From Willaertia magna (taxonomy: Eukaryota; Heterolobosea; Eutetramitea; Acrasida; Naegleriidae): a stretch of DNA of 18,135 bases. The stretch is from NCBI GenBank assembly GCA_902984215.1, contig CADWAF010000238.1, positions 1 through 18,135 on the forward strand, read 5' to 3'. Shown here in pieces: positions 15,870 through 18,135 of the stretch. Under the pieces are notes generated by a model. The model made no database searches and was not told the DNA's origin. It worked only from the letters and a program-made list of their open reading frames with translations. The position numbers were made by a program, and so were the translations under genes. Every line of letters starts with the position of its first letter. Position 1 is the stretch's first letter.

Positions 15870-18074
15870 ATGAGTTCAAACAATGGCAATCCCTATGCTG
15901 CAAAACAACTCAATGAAAGAATAAACAGCCTTAAAAACTTGATGAATCAATTTTCTCAAAATCAATCCCATTCACCACCTAATAACAATACAAATACAGT
16001 AAATGGTCCAATGTATTCTTTTACCTCACCAACAATAGCAAGGAAAAGTGTGTCTCCGGTTAAGAAGTCAATGTATGGCAGTAAACATCTTCAAGATAGT
16101 TTAGACCAACAACCTACTATGGAATATAAAACCCCAATTAACACTCACCAAAGTAATGGATGGATGACTGGAAGTATGACAACTCCAATCATGGATTTAC
16201 CAGTTGATGATGATGAGGTTAAAGTATTAAGAGAAAATAACCAAAGATTATCTATTAAGATAACACAACTTCAAGATAATATCCATAATTATGCTGTAAA
16301 GTTACAATATTCTAATGAACAAACTAGAGAATTAGAACAAAAATTGAGGGTTAGTAGAAATGAATTAGATATGGAAATTGAAAAGAGAAGATCAACTGAA
16401 AGGGAGTATCAAGATGAAATTAGAAATATACAACATAATTTGGAAGAAGTGCAAGCTCAGTTAGAATTAAGCGAACATAAAGAGAAAATTGCTTCGGAAA
16501 GTAGAGAAGCACTCGAAAACATTAATAGAGATTTAGATAAATCTAACAAGGAAAAAACACAACATATAATTGATTTATCAAGAGAGCTTAGTCAAAAGAA
16601 AACTGAATTAGAGGCATCATTAAATCAAATTTATGAACTAAGAGCTAAAATGAAGCAATACGATTTAGATTTAGAAGAGGAGAAAATAAGGTGGTCAAAG
16701 GCAGCAGATCAACACAAGAACGAGGTAAGAGATATTAAGGAAAAATATGAAGATAGAATTAAAAAACTTACAAAACACATAGAAAAGGAAAAGAATAGAA
16801 CTGAACAAATGTTAGAACACTTTAAAGGACAAGTTACCATTCTAGAAGATCAAGCAATTAATTTTAAAAAACAAATGGGTGAATTACAACAAACAAATAA
16901 TTTACTGCAAGTACAATTACAAAATGCTGCTCAAAGAGAGAAATTCTATAAAACTAAGGTGGACTCTGTACAAGATTCTGTTGGAGAGCAAAAAACTCAA
17001 TTTGCTTTAATGCAACAAACCTATGTCCATACTCTTAAGGAAAAGGAGGATTTAGCTCTCTCAGAAAAGAAACTTAAAGAAGAAATGAACGATGTAGAAA
17101 AGAAACATGAGTTGAAAGTAGAAAAATTAAATAATGAAATAACAAGATTAGAAAAATCCATACAACAACAACAACAAAAGATTCATCAATTAACAATCCA
17201 TAATACTACATTGGAAAAGAAAATAAATCAATTAGAAAATGAAAACTTTATTTTAAGAACTGAATCACAAAAAGAACTAGGAATAAAACAAGAGGAGATT
17301 AACAAATGGACAAGACTCCATGAATCAAATGAAAAAGAAAAACAAACAAAGATTGACAGACTTCAACGTGATTTAAATGAGAAACAAGAATATATTGAAA
17401 AGCTTAAGGCTGAGTTTACAAATCAATCTCAACATTATCAACAACAATTGGAAATGATAAGGGATGAAATAAATGATAAAGTAACAGATAATAGTGAAGC
17501 TATTGAGAAACAAGATTTGTTTTTAAAACAATTGGCTTATATGAATGAAAGAGTAAAACTATTAGAAGGTGAAAATGAATTACTCCACAGAAGAATTCAA
17601 CAATACGAAGCTGGATCAAATAATGAAAGAAGTGATTTTATTGATAAATATCATGATAACCTCAAGGAGGCATTAAGATTACAAAGAGAACAATTACTAC
17701 AATTAAAAGAAAAGGAACAAGATTTATTAAAAGAACAAGAGGAAAAAGAACATAGTTTGTTGTTTGAGGATGATTTAGAAGAAGCTAAAAATGAAGTAAA
17801 TGAAATTAAGGAAACAAATACTTCAGTGGATGAAGGTTACGCTTTTAAAGATGAAGAATTGATATCTGACGAAGATGAAAACGATAGCAATGAGGAAGAA
17901 GATGAAGAAGATGAAACTGAAAAGTTGGAAGAGCTTATTCAACCAAGAAAGTTCCACAATGTAATTGTAAGAAATGATGACTACTTTAGCCCAACCCTTT
18001 CTACCTTAAGAAGAACAGTTGACCTTTCAGATAATGACAATAGTTTTACCAACTCTGTAGAAAATGATCAATAA
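15870..18074 (+). CDS. Long coiled-coil protein with CDK-type sites and acidic C-terminus, family not recognised
   Basis: Encodes 734 residues, starting at an ATG after an A6 run. Residues 1-110 are disordered, Ser/Asn/Pro-rich, with proline-directed sites: Ser53, Ser62 (SPVKK, a full CDK consensus), Thr88 and Thr105. Residues about 113-655 form nearly continuous heptad-type coiled coil, rich in Glu, Lys, Gln and Leu, with a QQQQQK run near 430. Residues about 660-705 are very acidic. The tail has further Ser-Pro and Thr-x-Ser residues. There is no membrane segment, motor or catalytic motif. Such proteins are often centrosome, basal body, Golgi or cytoskeletal scaffolds, but coiled coils give misleading similarity, so no name is given. 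It lies 248 bp behind MCM4 in the same direction and shares its E2F-like 9-mer, which with the CDK site suggests cell-cycle control (inference). The stop TAA is inside an AATAAA. Confidence 0.9.
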   Translation: MSSNNGNPYAAKQLNERINSLKNLMNQFSQNQSHSPPNNNTNTVNGPMYSFTSPTIARKSVSPVKKSMYGSKHLQDSLDQQPTMEYKTPINTHQSNGWMTGSMTTPIMDLPVDDDEVKVLRENNQRLSIKITQLQDNIHNYAVKLQYSNEQTRELEQKLRVSRNELDMEIEKRRSTEREYQDEIRNIQHNLEEVQAQLELSEHKEKIASESREALENINRDLDKSNKEKTQHIIDLSRELSQKKTELEASLNQIYELRAKMKQYDLDLEEEKIRWSKAADQHKNEVRDIKEKYEDRIKKLTKHIEKEKNRTEQMLEHFKGQVTILEDQAINFKKQMGELQQTNNLLQVQLQNAAQREKFYKTKVDSVQDSVGEQKTQFALMQQTYVHTLKEKEDLALSEKKLKEEMNDVEKKHELKVEKLNNEITRLEKSIQQQQQKIHQLTIHNTTLEKKINQLENENFILRTESQKELGIKQEEINKWTRLHESNEKEKQTKIDRLQRDLNEKQEYIEKLKAEFTNQSQHYQQQLEMIRDEINDKVTDNSEAIEKQDLFLKQLAYMNERVKLLEGENELLHRRIQQYEAGSNNERSDFIDKYHDNLKEALRLQREQLLQLKEKEQDLLKEQEEKEHSLLFEDDLEEAKNEVNEIKETNTSVDEGYAFKDEELISDEDENDSNEEEDEEDETEKLEELIQPRKFHNVIVRNDDYFSPTLSTLRRTVDLSDNDNSFTNSVENDQ

Positions 18075-18135
18075 ATTGTTTCCCATCAATGCAATGAAAT
18101 AGAATTGTTAAAATTAGTTAAATCTTTAAAATTAA

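Noticed and set aside
16200..17830. Assigning the coiled-coil protein to myosin heavy chain tail, golgin or centrosomal families
   Set aside because: Similarity of coiled coils is driven by heptad composition; no diagnostic globular domain is present.
1..18135. CRISPR array, insertion sequence, prophage or other prokaryotic mobile system
   Set aside because: No direct repeats with spacers, no transposase or integrase, and all genes are eukaryotic with spliceosomal introns.

Overview
This window looks like nuclear DNA of a free-living protist, most plausibly a heterolobosean amoeba of the Naegleria type. The reasons are: strongly AT-rich sequence with standard stop codons, closely packed genes on both strands, few and very short GT-AG introns (48 to 83 nt) with GTAAGT donors, eukaryotic tRNA genes with internal promoters and T5 Pol III terminators, and purely eukaryotic gene families (myosin, MCM4, BORC subunit, ADF-H, BTB-like). 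The genus is an inference; no rRNA or other marker is present. Most protein genes carry a run of A directly before the ATG, which helped to choose starts.

Left part (1 to about 7950). A partial minus-strand gene (about 1-886, C-terminus outside the window) encodes a protein with a possible divergent BTB/POZ domain. Next comes a large minus-strand gene (978-7343) for a 2121-residue class I-like myosin. It has a Ser/Thr-rich SPR-repeat head extension with SH3-ligand-like motifs, a complete motor with an extra loop before the P-loop, one IQ motif, four TH1-like tail repeats, and a C-terminal region that reads as a RhoGDI-like immunoglobulin-fold domain. This myosin/TH1 array/RhoGDI-like combination is the most striking architecture here.

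Middle part (about 7950 to 11300). A divergent promoter separates the myosin from a two-exon plus-strand gene encoding a BORCS8-like protein (a subunit of the BORC lysosome-positioning complex). Two minus-strand tRNA genes, Leu(UAA) and Ser(UGA), follow. An unrecognised plus-strand gene (9780-10675) has its reading frame broken once. It runs convergently into, and overlaps, a minus-strand ADF/cofilin-like gene (10622-10933) that stops just before the family's long actin-binding helix.

Right part (about 11300 to 18135). A three-exon minus-strand gene encodes a 512-residue protein with an N-myristoylation signal and His...Asn-Cys-Gln signatures suggestive of a permuted papain-like (LRAT/NlpC-P60-type) fold. 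It diverges from an MCM4 gene (13612-15621) that lacks both the usual N-terminal extension and the C-terminal winged helix. A 734-residue coiled-coil protein with CDK-type sites follows in the same direction (15870-18074). The MCM4 and coiled-coil genes share the 9-mer CCGCCAAAA shortly before their ATGs, which is the core of an E2F/DP site, so they may be co-induced at G1/S. Actin-related functions (myosin, ADF-H, RhoGDI-like) and cell-cycle functions (MCM4, coiled-coil) cluster loosely, but nothing shows an operon.
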